Shown here piece after piece: positions 47,252 to 57,700 of a stretch of DNA of 64,000 nucleotides. The number at the start of each line of letters is the position of its first letter. Positions within the stretch are counted from its first letter, which is position 1. The DNA is from Blattamonas nauphoetae (Eukaryota; Preaxostyla; Oxymonadida): positions 18,609 to 82,608 of the forward strand of contig JARBJD010000316.1 in assembly GCA_033064195.1 (NCBI GenBank), in the 5' to 3' direction. The notes beneath the pieces were generated by a model, which made no database searches, had not been told where the DNA came from, and saw only the letters and a program-made list of their open reading frames with translations. Position numbers and translations under genes: made by a program.

Positions 47252-49117
47252 TCAATTTGGAATGATTCCCAAATCTTTATGTAATGCTTTCAATGTGTGA
47301 TTTGGATAGTACTCGACTCTGGGTTCACCATTACTGTATCGTAAGACCCACCATGTGGTTGCAGTTGTCGCTAGAATCGGTGCTGGAGGATGAGTAAATG
47401 TTGTCATATCACCTCCACTTTGACTTGGGTTGTAAACATTGTAGTATGTGTCAAGATTACCCTGATAGATTGGATGCGATCTCAAAGTGACCGCAGTGTT
47501 TCCTTTTGAACTGATGGAATCATTGCAGTTCGTTGGACATCCACTACGTTGAGTTGGGAAGCACAGAAGGAAGTCAGTATTGTCATGAACTGGACGAACT
47601 CGTGTCATTGTTTCATTTGGATATGTTCCGTCACCAGTGAGTTTCTCTTCAACGAGAGAATCTGTAAGTGATCGCTCCAAATCATCTGGAACAGCTAGGT
47701 ACGAATCGAGATTGAGAGTTGATAATGCAAACTGATAGAAGCGAGCTCCAATTGTTGTAGTCGGTTGTTCTGGATAATACCTGTTTTGCATTGTCACTTG
47801 GATGTTCTTCTGCATTGGATTGTGGAAGCAAGTGACTTCATTGTCGTAATGACGGAAGAGAAGCATAATGTCCTTTGCATTCACAACAACCATTTGCTGA
47901 GTACAATCAATTCCTGTTGCCGTTGGTGTCTTCTGAAATGGATAGAATGAGATCTTCTCTGCTGGAATTGTTCCAGGACGATTCTGATACATCTCCATGA
48001 GTTTCTTTATCGCACCATCTTTCATTTTGTATCCAGCACTCATGCAATACACATCATCAATCCGATAGTTTGTGACGTTTAATGAGATGTACTGATCGAC
48101 GAATTCTGGTTCTGTTGTCACGGCATTGGCTGTTGAACAAACAATGTCTTTAGTAACGGTTGGTTGAAGAAATGATTGGCCAATTTGAACGCAATTCTTT
48201 GTGCATGAGGTGACAAGGTTATTCAAGAAATAGGGACGATGTTGAATACAATTGAGAATTGCTGCTTTAATCGTTGGTGCTGCTGCTGTTCCAGTTACGA
48301 GTGATGATAGTGTATCTTTCAAAGTAAGTTCAGGATTCACAGAACAACAAACAAACGCATCCTCATTCATGTGCACACTCAATTTCAAATCACCAAAGAG
48401 ACATTTTGGATAGTCAGTCATTCCAGAGAAAATGAGAAGATCTTCAAGATTAATCGACACACGAATTGGCACATCGATTGTGTCTTGAAACACTCCTGTT
48501 CCAGACGTCGTTGTGAAATCCGATAATGGAATATACACACCAGCAACTGATTCATCATGATTCCATGCGTTCTGCCAAGGTGTGTGACAATGTTTTCGAT
48601 TCTCCAATTGACTCTTAGGTTTGATCATATTGTAGATGTGAGACTCCATTGATACATCGTTGTTTGTTGTGCTGATGATTCTTTGATTGTTGTGAAGAAC
48701 AGTAAGGTCACGAAAGATTGATGCTGAATGCTTGAGTCCAACGAAGATGAAGATTCTCTCATTCATGTACGAACCAATTTTTCCAGCAGTTGTTTGCCAA
48801 TTGTTGACTCTCAATGTTGCAGTCATTGTGAACGTAATGAAAGAATCATCGATTTGACAAATGTCCTGATTGCCAGTCAGTGGAATGATTATCTCTTGTC
48901 CCGTGTAGAAACGTGCATTCTCTGATGGTTTCAATTCTTGAATAGAAGTACTATGTGCCCCATCATTCAGAAGGTAATTAATGTGATGCTCAGACTGAAG
49001 TTGTTGTTGTATTTGACCCATGTCATCTCTTGTGTATTCTATCCTTCCAGTGGTATTTCCAGTCAATGATGATGCTCCAGTTCTTTTGTTTGTCAGATGT
49101 GTTAAATGTGAGTTCAT
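47252..49117 (-). CDS. Polinton B capsid protein, paralog 2 (likely major capsid)
   Basis: 621 residues. Long beta-rich protein with SFITFTMTATLRVNNW, ERIFIFVGLKHSASIF, VAGVYIPLSDF, IDVPIRVSINLEDLLIFSG and a C-terminal ILATTATTWWVLRYSNGEP strand pair. Homologous to paralog 1 over most of its length, which is why both are assigned as capsid proteins. Length is in the range of Polinton major capsid proteins (double jelly roll). Only 47 bp separate the two genes, each with its own TTTTATTTTT box. Confidence 0.75.
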   Translation of the reverse strand: MNSHLTHLTNKRTGASSLTGNTTGRIEYTRDDMGQIQQQLQSEHHINYLLNDGAHSTSIQELKPSENARFYTGQEIIIPLTGNQDICQIDDSFITFTMTATLRVNNWQTTAGKIGSYMNERIFIFVGLKHSASIFRDLTVLHNNQRIISTTNNDVSMESHIYNMIKPKSQLENRKHCHTPWQNAWNHDESVAGVYIPLSDFTTTSGTGVFQDTIDVPIRVSINLEDLLIFSGMTDYPKCLFGDLKLSVHMNEDAFVCCSVNPELTLKDTLSSLVTGTAAAPTIKAAILNCIQHRPYFLNNLVTSCTKNCVQIGQSFLQPTVTKDIVCSTANAVTTEPEFVDQYISLNVTNYRIDDVYCMSAGYKMKDGAIKKLMEMYQNRPGTIPAEKISFYPFQKTPTATGIDCTQQMVVVNAKDIMLLFRHYDNEVTCFHNPMQKNIQVTMQNRYYPEQPTTTIGARFYQFALSTLNLDSYLAVPDDLERSLTDSLVEEKLTGDGTYPNETMTRVRPVHDNTDFLLCFPTQRSGCPTNCNDSISSKGNTAVTLRSHPIYQGNLDTYYNVYNPSQSGGDMTTFTHPPAPILATTATTWWVLRYSNGEPRVEYYPNHTLKALHKDLGIIPN

Positions 49118-49137
49118 TTTAACAAAAATAAAAAATT
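49118..49137 (-). promoter_or_regulatory. Start-proximal box of capsid paralog 2
   Basis: On the minus strand AATTTTTTATTTTTGTTAAA precedes the ATG at 49,117. Confidence 0.5.
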
Positions 49138-49158
49138 ACATTTATGCTTTAACTCTAG

Positions 49159-49458
49159 TTACTTTTTCTTTTTTGGTTTCTTCGCTTTTGGTTTCAGCTT
49201 TTCTTCTAGCTTCAGTATTTCGCCTCTGAGCTTGTTCGCAACTGCTGTGTTTCCTTCATTCATTGCTTGCTCATACTGAGCCATCTTTTCCGCATGGATT
49301 TGCTGATCCGACTTCACATCTGGTATCATCTCAACTCCTGTCTGTGCTACCTTCGAAATCAGTGGTCCAACGAAGGGGATGAGATTCAGAAATGGAGCTC
49401 CAACTCTGAGTATGTTTTTGCCAACTGCTGCTAATTTGGACAACCAACCTGGTGCCAT
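49159..49458 (-). CDS. Polinton B small virion-type protein (MAPGW)
   Basis: 99 residues from ATG at 49,458, which follows a TATTTTTATTTTCCTAAA box; the frame is open further upstream but overlaps the next gene. Amphipathic N-terminus MAPGWLSKLAAVGKNILRVG, a hydrophobic stretch APFLNLIPFVGPLISKVAQ, and a Lys-rich end (KPKAKKPKKKK). The layout recalls membrane-active or DNA-condensing minor virion proteins such as adenovirus pVI, by analogy only. The counterpart in Polinton A starts at 63,842. Confidence 0.65.
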   Translation of the reverse strand: MAPGWLSKLAAVGKNILRVGAPFLNLIPFVGPLISKVAQTGVEMIPDVKSDQQIHAEKMAQYEQAMNEGNTAVANKLRGEILKLEEKLKPKAKKPKKKK

Positions 49459-49495
49459 TTTAGGAAAATAAAAATATTCGAATACTAGTGAATGT

Positions 49496-49804
49496 TTATC
49501 CTTTGAATTGAATTTTGGAATTGGACGAGAGTGGCATATCGTCATTGGAGTATCGTCCATTTCGTGGAGGTTCGTACTCGATCATCTGTGGTTTTTGTTG
49601 ACAATTAATCGCTTTGTTTTGCTGGTACACATCCATCATTCCTCCTAATCCATTAAGTATTCCTCCAGCTGTTTGTCCAAATGTACTGTTCGTTTGAGAG
49701 AGCAATCCACCACCGACTTGAAGCAATGTTGGAGCTAGAGGTTTGATGAATTGAAAGAATTGCTTGCCGATATTTTTGAGTTTGTTGAAACTTCCTGGTG
49801 CCAT
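49496..49804 (-). CDS. Polinton B small virion-type protein (MAPGS)
   Basis: 102 residues. Begins MAPGSFNKLKNIGKQFFQFI, sharing MAPGxxxKL with its neighbour, then a Gly-rich hydrophobic part (GGILNGLGGMMDVYQQNK) and a polar end (EYEPPRNGRYSNDDMPL). Both small genes look like ancient duplicates that kept the same N-terminal peptide. The counterpart in Polinton A is at 63,454-63,805. Confidence 0.65.
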   Translation of the reverse strand: MAPGSFNKLKNIGKQFFQFIKPLAPTLLQVGGGLLSQTNSTFGQTAGGILNGLGGMMDVYQQNKAINCQQKPQMIEYEPPRNGRYSNDDMPLSSNSKIQFKG

Positions 49805-49840
49805 TTATAGAAAAATAAAAAATACAATTCATTTATAATT

Positions 49841-50425
49841 TTAGCGGGGAATTGCTTTCGTCAGAGAAATGCCATAATTGAGAATAGTGTTGTATGCTTC
49901 GTTATAGGCAATGCTCATATCTTTTCCTCCAACAAGGATCTTGAAAATGGTTCTAAACACTGGGAGTTTATTCAGACATAGGCACTTATCAGACAGATCA
50001 TCCAGTTCGATCACCACATCATTGATTCCAGTGAGTGTCGCAATCAGAGCACATAAATCACTTTGGTTTGTAATCAGTTTCTTCGATGGTTCAATGAGAT
50101 TATTCAATAGTTTCATTTCGCAAGCGAATGCATTCTTGTAGACTAGTAATAACTGATCTTTGAATGCTGAAATATTTGAGGTGTATTCTCGGAGTGGAAT
50201 GGAACGACTCTGAATTGGTGCTGATGGATACGTCTCCAATGGTGGATCATATACACCTGGAACATTCTCTAGTTCAGCATTAGCGCATTGTTCATTACGA
50301 TCTTCGAGTTTCGATCTTCCGGAATTGGATCCTTTGTTATCGATGATGACATTGTTGGTGATTGATGTTGGTACTGAAGAAGAACTTGTGTGTTTCGTAA
50401 ATTGACAACTTAGAATTGGTTGCAT
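49841..50425 (-). CDS. Polinton B conserved hypothetical protein
   Basis: 194 residues (MQPILSCQFTKHTSSSSVP). A polar, variable first third is followed by a well-conserved helical part (FKDQLLLVYKNAFACEMKL, IATLTGINDVVIELDDL, FRTIFKILVGGKDMSIAY). The homolog in Polinton A is 62,794-63,426, with a divergent linker and a near-identical helical part. Position between the ATPase region and capsid genes suggests a structural or assembly role. Family unknown. Confidence 0.65.
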   Translation of the reverse strand: MQPILSCQFTKHTSSSSVPTSITNNVIIDNKGSNSGRSKLEDRNEQCANAELENVPGVYDPPLETYPSAPIQSRSIPLREYTSNISAFKDQLLLVYKNAFACEMKLLNNLIEPSKKLITNQSDLCALIATLTGINDVVIELDDLSDKCLCLNKLPVFRTIFKILVGGKDMSIAYNEAYNTILNYGISLTKAIPR

Positions 50426-50448
50426 AACTTTCTATAAAAATAAAAAAT
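50426..50448 (-). promoter_or_regulatory. Start-proximal box of the conserved hypothetical gene
   Basis: On the minus strand ATATTTTTTATTTTTATAGA followed by AAGTT stands before the ATG; the Polinton A copy before 62,794 is almost identical. Confidence 0.55.
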
Positions 50449-50483
50449 ATATATTCATGTTTTTAATCAGACATTTCTTTCTG

Positions 50484-51428
50484 TTACTGAACATATTGAG
50501 AGTAGGCAGGCATATGTCCTGTTTGGTATTCACTGAAATCATCATCTGTTCTTGTTGTATATGCTTTGCGTGTCAGAGTACTAATATCTGATGCTATGGA
50601 TGTATTATGTCTCCCAAGGAATGTTGGCAGATTTTCTTGACTTGTGATGAATTCTAGAAATTGTGGATACACCTGCTCCTTGAAATCCTTTCTTTTCTTC
50701 ATTCTCTGATGTCCTTCGTTGGTACTGTCGAATCCTTCAAGATGTTCTTCAAGCCATCTGTCCCACATTAATGATGCTACTTTCGATTGAATTGAATTGA
50801 ACACCATATTGTCTATTACATGTTTCTCAAGATTTGCTGGATTATCTCGACTGGCACGAGTAATTCCCAATACATTTGTCATGAAGTCACCAACTGCTTT
50901 CTTCATTATTGCATATGGTTGTTGTGATCGTTGTGCCTGCATGTCTCCATAGCTGATGTCTCGATAATTGGATGGTAAATCGTATGTTCCATTCTTGAGG
51001 AAATTAGAGTGTGAAGCTTTGATTCTCCTTCCGAATTGGCGATTAAATGCTGTATATGATGTCTGTTTTCGCTTGTCTGGTGTTGGATTCATTGCGTAGT
51101 ATGTCTCTTTGACTGGTCTACTATTGTATGGGGCAAGCATGGCTCCATTGACTGCAATCAAATCTTTCGTATCATTGTCGTAGACCATCACATCTGGGAT
51201 TTTTCCATGTTGTTCCATTAGAACAGTCCAATTCTGTCCAGTTCTCTTAATGTACTCAAGCGCTGATGGATAACTACTGAGGGCATCGTTCCATCTGGTT
51301 TGAATATCATCGTCAGCATAGATTCTTTTCAATGCTGCTTGACTTTGCTCAGCGTATCTCATTTTTGGTTTCTTCTCTCTTGTTTTTCTTTTTGGTTGGT
51401 TGTATACAATCTGTGGTATCATTGACAT
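50484..51428 (-). CDS. Polinton B conserved hypothetical protein next to the ATPase
   Basis: 314 residues from ATG at 51,428 (MSMIPQIVYNQPKRKTREKK; the second Met is two codons later). Basic N-terminus, then MRYAEQSQAALKRIYADDD, VMVYDNDTKDLIAVNGAML and APYNSRPVKETYYAMNP, helical C-terminal half, end MPAYSQYVQ. Homologous to 36,787-37,653. No catalytic motif recognised; no adenovirus-type protease signature was found in it or elsewhere in the element. Confidence 0.65.
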   Translation of the reverse strand: MSMIPQIVYNQPKRKTREKKPKMRYAEQSQAALKRIYADDDIQTRWNDALSSYPSALEYIKRTGQNWTVLMEQHGKIPDVMVYDNDTKDLIAVNGAMLAPYNSRPVKETYYAMNPTPDKRKQTSYTAFNRQFGRRIKASHSNFLKNGTYDLPSNYRDISYGDMQAQRSQQPYAIMKKAVGDFMTNVLGITRASRDNPANLEKHVIDNMVFNSIQSKVASLMWDRWLEEHLEGFDSTNEGHQRMKKRKDFKEQVYPQFLEFITSQENLPTFLGRHNTSIASDISTLTRKAYTTRTDDDFSEYQTGHMPAYSQYVQ

Positions 51429-51481
51429 TTCATCCAAAATAAAAAAACCAAAAGTATATTTTAATTAGAGTTAAATCACAA

Positions 51482-52366
51482 ATGAACAAATCTCCATTAA
51501 CAACAATGTCAACATTGATACGGAGGGCAGAGCCCTCTTCGCTTACAGCATACGTGAATGCAAAATTGAGTGAAGCATCTAGTAGGAATGTTTCTCATGA
51601 AGTCCAATCACAGATTCACCCAGACCTAAATTTCAATCGCAATAGTGTCAATGTCCTCGTTGGAAATAGAGGAAGTGGGAAGACATTCAATGCTCTTCGA
51701 GAGGTTGCCAAGCTCCAAAATGTTCAAGTCAGAAACGAACTATTCCATCTGTTTGTCTTCGTTACTGATAAGAACATTGATCCAACATTCGACAAATTCA
51801 AACCAATATTGAACGTTCCTTATGTGAAAGTCAAATACGATGATGCACTTCCATTTCTGTTGGAACTCTCTGAATCAAAAGCTGCATATGAAGAGATTAT
51901 TGACAACCAATGGCAGAATAAAATCACTGATGAGTGTCGAGAAGATCTCTTTGACTCACTTTACATTGATGATTTCTCAGTGAAGAATCTCCAAACGATA
52001 ATACTCCTCGATGACTGTCGCAGAATCCTAGGTGAACGAAGAACATCCAAAAATAGAATGACAATGATGGACTTGTTATTGGAGAATCGACAACCGAAAT
52101 TCACATTCTTTCTGACGATGCATGAGCTCTTCAGTTTGTCAGCAGACATGAAGTCAAACATTGATTCAATGTGGATCTTTGGAGGATTCAACAAAGAACG
52201 AATCAGTCGAGTCTATCCTCAGTTGAACTCACCAATAGATATTCGACAGTTCTGGAATATCTATCAACGGAAACAAATGTGTGAAGCAATTATTCTTCGA
52301 TACAATACAGATGGAGTTGCACTGAATGAGATCAACAAAGATGGACTAATCAGAAGGGTCTGTTAA
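51482..52366 (+). CDS. Polinton B FtsK/HerA-type packaging ATPase
   Basis: 294 residues. Walker A GNRGSGKT (about 58-65), Walker B TIILLDD (about 170-176) and FFLTMHELFSLSADMKSN, as in the Polinton A copy, from which it differs mainly in the first 15 residues. It packages DNA into capsids in this family. It is opposite in strand to its neighbours; its 3' end overlaps the convergent coiled-coil gene. Confidence 0.88.
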   Translation: MNKSPLTTMSTLIRRAEPSSLTAYVNAKLSEASSRNVSHEVQSQIHPDLNFNRNSVNVLVGNRGSGKTFNALREVAKLQNVQVRNELFHLFVFVTDKNIDPTFDKFKPILNVPYVKVKYDDALPFLLELSESKAAYEEIIDNQWQNKITDECREDLFDSLYIDDFSVKNLQTIILLDDCRRILGERRTSKNRMTMMDLLLENRQPKFTFFLTMHELFSLSADMKSNIDSMWIFGGFNKERISRVYPQLNSPIDIRQFWNIYQRKQMCEAIILRYNTDGVALNEINKDGLIRRVC

Positions 52367-52672
52367 TTCTTGGATAAGGTTACCAATTGAGTCAGTCAGC
52401 GCTCGAATTGATTCTTCAATGTCAGATAATCTTTGATCAATCGAGAGTGAATTAGGAGGAGTGGAAGCATCAACATATCGTTTCCTCAGTGCTATCTCAC
52501 CTCTTATTTTTGTTATTCGATATCCATCAATTTGAATCATCCTATTCAGTTTCTGAGTTGTGTACTCATTCAGTTCTTTTCTATTCTTCTCCAAGTATCT
52601 CTGAAAGTCGTGGATGTTTGTGAACTCCTTTTGTTCTGGATCAAACGGTTCTAAAATTTTCAGTGATGTCAT
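52346..52672 (-). CDS. Polinton B small coiled-coil protein
   Basis: 108 residues, nearly identical to 35,505-35,864 over most of its length (FQRYLEKNRKELNEYTTQKL), with a shorter C-terminal heptad region. The 3' overlap with the ATPase gene (about 20 bp) is retained. Function unknown. Confidence 0.65.
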   Translation of the reverse strand: MTSLKILEPFDPEQKEFTNIHDFQRYLEKNRKELNEYTTQKLNRMIQIDGYRITKIRGEIALRKRYVDASTPPNSLSIDQRLSDIEESIRALTDSIGNLIQELTDPSD

Positions 52673-52741
52673 TTATGTGAAATAAAAATATCTGAAACAT
52701 TATTGAGATTAGACTAAATTGAAGCGAACGAAGTTCTGAGG

Positions 52742-53707
52742 TCAGAATAGACCGAACTCAGCAATGAACTCTGGAGTTAAGTCGTCAATTGAGTCTGCAT
52801 GATATTTTGTGTGTTGGATTGGAACGTAGACAACTTTTGACAGACACGTCAGTCCATTCAGTAGTGTAGCTACCACATTCCCGTGCTTGTATTCGATGAA
52901 TTTCCCCACGAATTGAAACTGCCTTCTCTTCTTCTGAAATTTGGCAACAGTCTTGTCCAAATCAAGGTGAATCAACAGAATGTTTCCTGGTTTGTATTTC
53001 CATAACATCTGTGATGTCTGTTGTCTTTGGATGTTCTTCAATTGCTCTTCACAACTGGAGATGTACAGTGCTTCAATTTCACGATTATTTTGAGCTTGCT
53101 GTGGAGTGAATTTGTTCCAGTACGCTCGATGTGGAGTCATGTTGTAGTATTCCACCATCTGATTCATCAAGGAATGATTGGCCATTTGTGTCGCATTGTC
53201 TTGGAATCCATCTCTGATTGTTCTGATCACTCGATCGACAATTCTGTTGTGATTTGTGAATGGTGAGCTTGTGAAATATGTACTGACATTCTGATCCTTG
53301 AAAAACTCTGATGCTTCTCCACTTGTCCATGCAGCTTCTCCATCACCACGAATGTTATTGACGCTGACTCCACGATGATTTATCAGATCGTTGATTGCAG
53401 TCTTGACTTTGCTCCATGATTTATCCAGAACTGGAATCACTACAAGGTATTTAGTGTTGATGTTCATTGCGAAGAGGTAGATCTGCAGCACTGTTTTCGA
53501 CGTTGGTGATTGAATGAAAACCAGATCAATTTCCCATGATCCGAACTTGGGAGAAAAGTATGGTCGATCACAATTCTGTGGAACCTTTCTGTCTGATGTC
53601 TTCTGTGGATCACCAGTAATTGCTTTGGACATGAACTGCATTTTTGATCGAAATGGATACACGATTTTCACTGTTGTTTTAGGTATCGTTGGTGGCTCAA
53701 TTCTCAT
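52742..53707 (-). CDS. Polinton B rve-family integrase
   Basis: 321 residues, the same length as the copy at 34,470-35,435 and differing at only about ten positions. WEIDLVFIQS, IRGDGEAAW and HNRIVDRVIRTIRDGF mark the catalytic core; the C-terminal part has the same SH3-like WKYKPGNILLIHLDLDK. It probably catalysed insertion of this copy with its 6-bp target duplication. Confidence 0.88.
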   Translation of the reverse strand: MRIEPPTIPKTTVKIVYPFRSKMQFMSKAITGDPQKTSDRKVPQNCDRPYFSPKFGSWEIDLVFIQSPTSKTVLQIYLFAMNINTKYLVVIPVLDKSWSKVKTAINDLINHRGVSVNNIRGDGEAAWTSGEASEFFKDQNVSTYFTSSPFTNHNRIVDRVIRTIRDGFQDNATQMANHSLMNQMVEYYNMTPHRAYWNKFTPQQAQNNREIEALYISSCEEQLKNIQRQQTSQMLWKYKPGNILLIHLDLDKTVAKFQKKRRQFQFVGKFIEYKHGNVVATLLNGLTCLSKVVYVPIQHTKYHADSIDDLTPEFIAEFGLF

Positions 53708-53812
53708 TCTGTCACTTCCTCTTTCTCTCTGAATTTTCCTCGGATGTGCTACACTCCATCTGTGATCGAATTCCTCATACCAATCCTGAAATGATCTTCC
53801 CCCGAATGGGAT

Positions 53813-54700
53813 TTATTTTGTGTGTGTCAGAATGAAGTCAAGATCATCGTTCACAATTTTTCTGTTAATTGAGGCTCGAACAAATGTGTCTCTGTTCATT
53901 TTATTTGCATCCAGAATGTGTGAGGTAATAAAGTGTTCCATCTGCTTTTGATTATTCATGATTGAGTTCTCAGCTTTGATCTGTTCATCTTCTGAATCAT
54001 TTCTCTGTTGATGATCAAACAATCCTTTCATTTGTCCCAACTTATTGAGCACTTGCTGTGTTGTCTTGCTAAAGGCTTCGAGCCCTCCTGGGCGGAGAGT
54101 TGGTTCGAACTGTCTGATCTCTCTCACAGGGTGTTTGGACGCAGTTGTTCTGATTGACATTGGTGGATTGGGAATAATGACATCATCCTCCTCCTCTTCA
54201 AATCTCCTCTCCTTCATTGGATATTCATATTCAAACCCCATTGATTTCAAGTTTCTCATCTGTCCAGGAAGAACTAGGTCTTCAGGTGATTGAATTGCTA
54301 TTGGTCTTTGCACTGGAATTGGTATTGGTCTTGCCTCTGCAGGCCTTCGAATCCGTGGTGAAGAATTCACTCCCTGATTCACCTCGTGATGATAAAATTG
54401 ATATGCTTCGAATGCAAGTTTAGCAGTGCTATCCCGAATACGAACTCCTAGGAAGTTGCTAAAAAATTGTTGAACTACTCTTCTTCCATCAGGTAGTGAT
54501 AATTCAGGAGATAAACCTCCATTGAACCAATCCTCGAAGTATGTTTCATCATTTCCATCAAAAGGTCCATTAGAATCAGCGCCATGATAGACAGGTAAAA
54601 CGTTCGTTAAAGTCCATTTCTTTTCGACTATTTCGTTTTTGGAATGCTGTGTGCACCGAAGAAGTCTATTCACTAAAGTATTAATCTGTCGTGTATTCAT
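53813..54700 (-). CDS. Polinton B hypothetical protein with RPIPIPVQRP linker
   Basis: 295 residues. The first 115 residues are only moderately similar to the Polinton A copy (33,447-34,364), whereas from RRPAEARPIPIPVQRP onward they are close, apart from a missing Asp run and a short extra segment (EPTLRPGGLEAFSKTTQQV). The helical C-terminus (KQMEHFITSHILDANKM) is nearly identical. Function unknown. Confidence 0.65.
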   Translation of the reverse strand: MNTRQINTLVNRLLRCTQHSKNEIVEKKWTLTNVLPVYHGADSNGPFDGNDETYFEDWFNGGLSPELSLPDGRRVVQQFFSNFLGVRIRDSTAKLAFEAYQFYHHEVNQGVNSSPRIRRPAEARPIPIPVQRPIAIQSPEDLVLPGQMRNLKSMGFEYEYPMKERRFEEEEDDVIIPNPPMSIRTTASKHPVREIRQFEPTLRPGGLEAFSKTTQQVLNKLGQMKGLFDHQQRNDSEDEQIKAENSIMNNQKQMEHFITSHILDANKMNRDTFVRASINRKIVNDDLDFILTHTK

Positions 54701-54718
54701 TTATACAAAAATAAAGTT
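54701..54718 (-). promoter_or_regulatory. Start-proximal box
   Basis: On the minus strand AACTTTATTTTTGTATAA precedes the ATG at 54,700; it also overlaps the 3' end of the polymerase gene, leaving about 20 bp between the two genes. Confidence 0.5.
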
Positions 54719-54723
54719 TGTGT

Positions 54724-57700
54724 TTATTCAATTATAAAATCAGTAGCTTTCAGTCCATGAATGAATGGAGGACACGATTCATTTTCAAGGACGATTGCCT
54801 TCAGATGAATTCCACTGAGACTGAGTTTCTGTTGTTGTATTTTCGCAATTTCAAATCCATTTGTATTCTCTTCGCTCACGATTCTTCTTGTCTGGAAGTT
54901 CAATGTGGTTGTCACAGTTTTCTCTCCATTTAGACACTTCATATAATCGTCACTTGTGATATTTGTTTTCTTTAGAGACACTCCCTTGATCTTGCATTTC
55001 TCATCGAGCGAGTAACACTTTGGAGCTAGACAGATCATCTGTTCACCTTCCTTCTCAATTGCTAATCCCAACAGCTTCTTCTCATCATCAACTCCTTTTT
55101 CAGGATTGGGAAACCATTCATATTTGTGTGCATCATAGAATTCTTTGTCAGCAATCACGTGTTCAAACTGTTGATGAATTCCAGCAATCGGATCACCTGC
55201 AATTGCCCAATATGCAGAGTCAGTGTCTCCTTCACAGAAGTGAATCTTATTCATGTCTAGGCATTTGTACATGAAGTTGTAGATGAAATTCAGATACCAG
55301 AACTTGGCATTGTCGAGTGTGAATACTGCTTCTTGTAGACATGTTTTGCATGATGCTTTCTCTCTGTCTTCAATCACAATGTAGTTGTCCTCATTGATCT
55401 CTCTTGTCGCTACAAATCCTTTCATCATCTGTTTCAAATATGTTCTCTTCTCATTGCAGATTGTGATTGAGTTGTATTTCTCAGTGTTCATTCCATCGTA
55501 TCCATAACTCCCATTCAAGTTGGTCTTACAGAATTGTTCCTTTCCTTTGTTTCCAACCTTCATTGCTTCTATTCGATCATTCATGAACGAAGTCACAAAT
55601 GGTTCGAATCCAGCATGTCTCGAGAACACTATCACACTCTTAATGTCATCAATAACGAAGTGGCAACAGTCGATGAGGAACCATAGATAGTATGTCGAAA
55701 AGAACATATACTGATCGTGAGTGCTCAAGAGTTGAGTCAGCTTCCGTTGTTTGTCATCAGTCTTCAATCCATGTTTCTTCATCAGTGAATATGTCTTCTC
55801 TCCAATGTTTTCTTCTGTCGTATTGACAATGATGTTTCTGAAGATTGGTGGGAAGTTAATGAAATCATTAATATGCTTCTCATCGATGTGTCCCCTCAGT
55901 TCTGCAACGAATAGTGTCTTCTGATTCTTGTCTTCAATGATCTTACGACATTCTTTATCTCCTGTTGCGGTGAATAAGCATCGTCCTGGCATGAACATTC
56001 TGTGTTTGGTGTATGGATTGTTCTTGTTCTTGATTGATGAGAAAGCACTTGGATAAAGTGAATTGAAATCAACACCACAGACGTGAGTCATTTTGTGTTC
56101 TGTGTCCTTGGAGATAACTTTTCCATCTTCATATGTGAAGTGATTGATTGGAGTCACGTCTTTGATGTTCTGTCTGTGCTGAACATTCGATAATCCACCA
56201 GTCACTGCTGCTCTCAGTTTATGGTAGGTCTGCTCATGTGTCAGAGTCATAGGTAATGATTTCCAGATACAGTACTTCTTCAGTTGAATTCTCAATCTTG
56301 TGAGATGTTCATCTTTGTCTGACTTGTATGTGTTGCAGTAGTCACAGCAGATCTTAACGTTCTCTTTTGAATGACCTTTTGAATTGTCGATTCTATCTAA
56401 TGTTGGTCGCACTGCTTGTGAGAAGTGACTCTTGCAGATATAGCACACTCTCTTGCACTGTTGAACGAACCACTCATAGTCTGCTTCAGTGACATTTTTA
56501 TCAGTACTGCGATGAGCTTTCTGGTCTTGATAGATGTACGATGCAACCTTGTACTTCCAGTATTGCTTGGTGATTTTTATTTCTCCAGATTGATCCACTC
56601 CATTGAAATCATCGTCGATATCAAAGTCTTTGTAGGCACACGCATATTTGATTGCAGAAGCATTTGCTGACAGTGAGAGATTGTGCAACATATCCACTTT
56701 GTACTGGAAGTTCAAATTGATTAACGTGTCTAGTGGTACAATCATACATTCGACGTCTCTGATGTTGTAGAATTTCAGGTAGTCCCATCTGTTCTTGAAT
56801 CCTTGCTTCTTCCAATCATCAAGGTACATTTGGTAATCTGGGTCGGACATTTCACTGTTGTTCAGACTGGAGTAGAATTCATATTTGGAGAATGGTTCTT
56901 GTTTGTTTAGTACTGTGTCGTAATCTGATGAATCAAATGACTCGTATGCAAAGAATGATTTCTGGAGTGTAGTGTTTCCACCGAAAGCTTTGACTGCACT
57001 ATCCAAAGTCATTGGTCCTGTGTATGACATCATGTCAATCAAGCGAAGCACCTGTTGTGTCTTCTCATGTCTGATCAATACCTGCTTGTACTTCGTTGTG
57101 GATCCAAGGAAGCTTACCACTTTCCAATCCTTGTCAACGAGATCACGAAAGATGAGATTGATGTCGAATCTGGAACTGTTGAATCCAATCACACTGACTT
57201 CATTTTGTGAGGGTATTTCCGGGTCTTCTAGTAGTTGTGTCATCTCGTACTGTCTCAGCATATCTGAAGAGTTCTCTGATCCATTGCTTCACAAAGTCCT
57301 TTCCATCTCGAAGATCAAAGTAGATTGACTTCACACCTGATTTTGTTTTGATTGCAGATGCAACGGAGAGAGGCTTCAAGTGTGAGATCAGTTGTGTGTT
57401 GTCATCAGAGAATAGATTGTCAAGAATGAGATCTTCCATCGTTTCGAAATCGTATGTGATGTAGTATTGTGTTGGTTTGAATTCGTCTTGTCTCTTGTGT
57501 GCCATCAGAAATTCAAACGTTCTGTTGTTGAGAATGTGCGGAACATACGGTCTTGGAGTTTTATCGAGTGAGATCTTCTTCACATGTTTTCCATCAAGTT
57601 CTTTGCACTCTCTGAGATGCTTCTCAAAATCTCTGCTGTAGTTTTTATTCTTCACTTGGAATCCTCTTGACTGACAATATGGACAGAGTTTGTATCCAGT

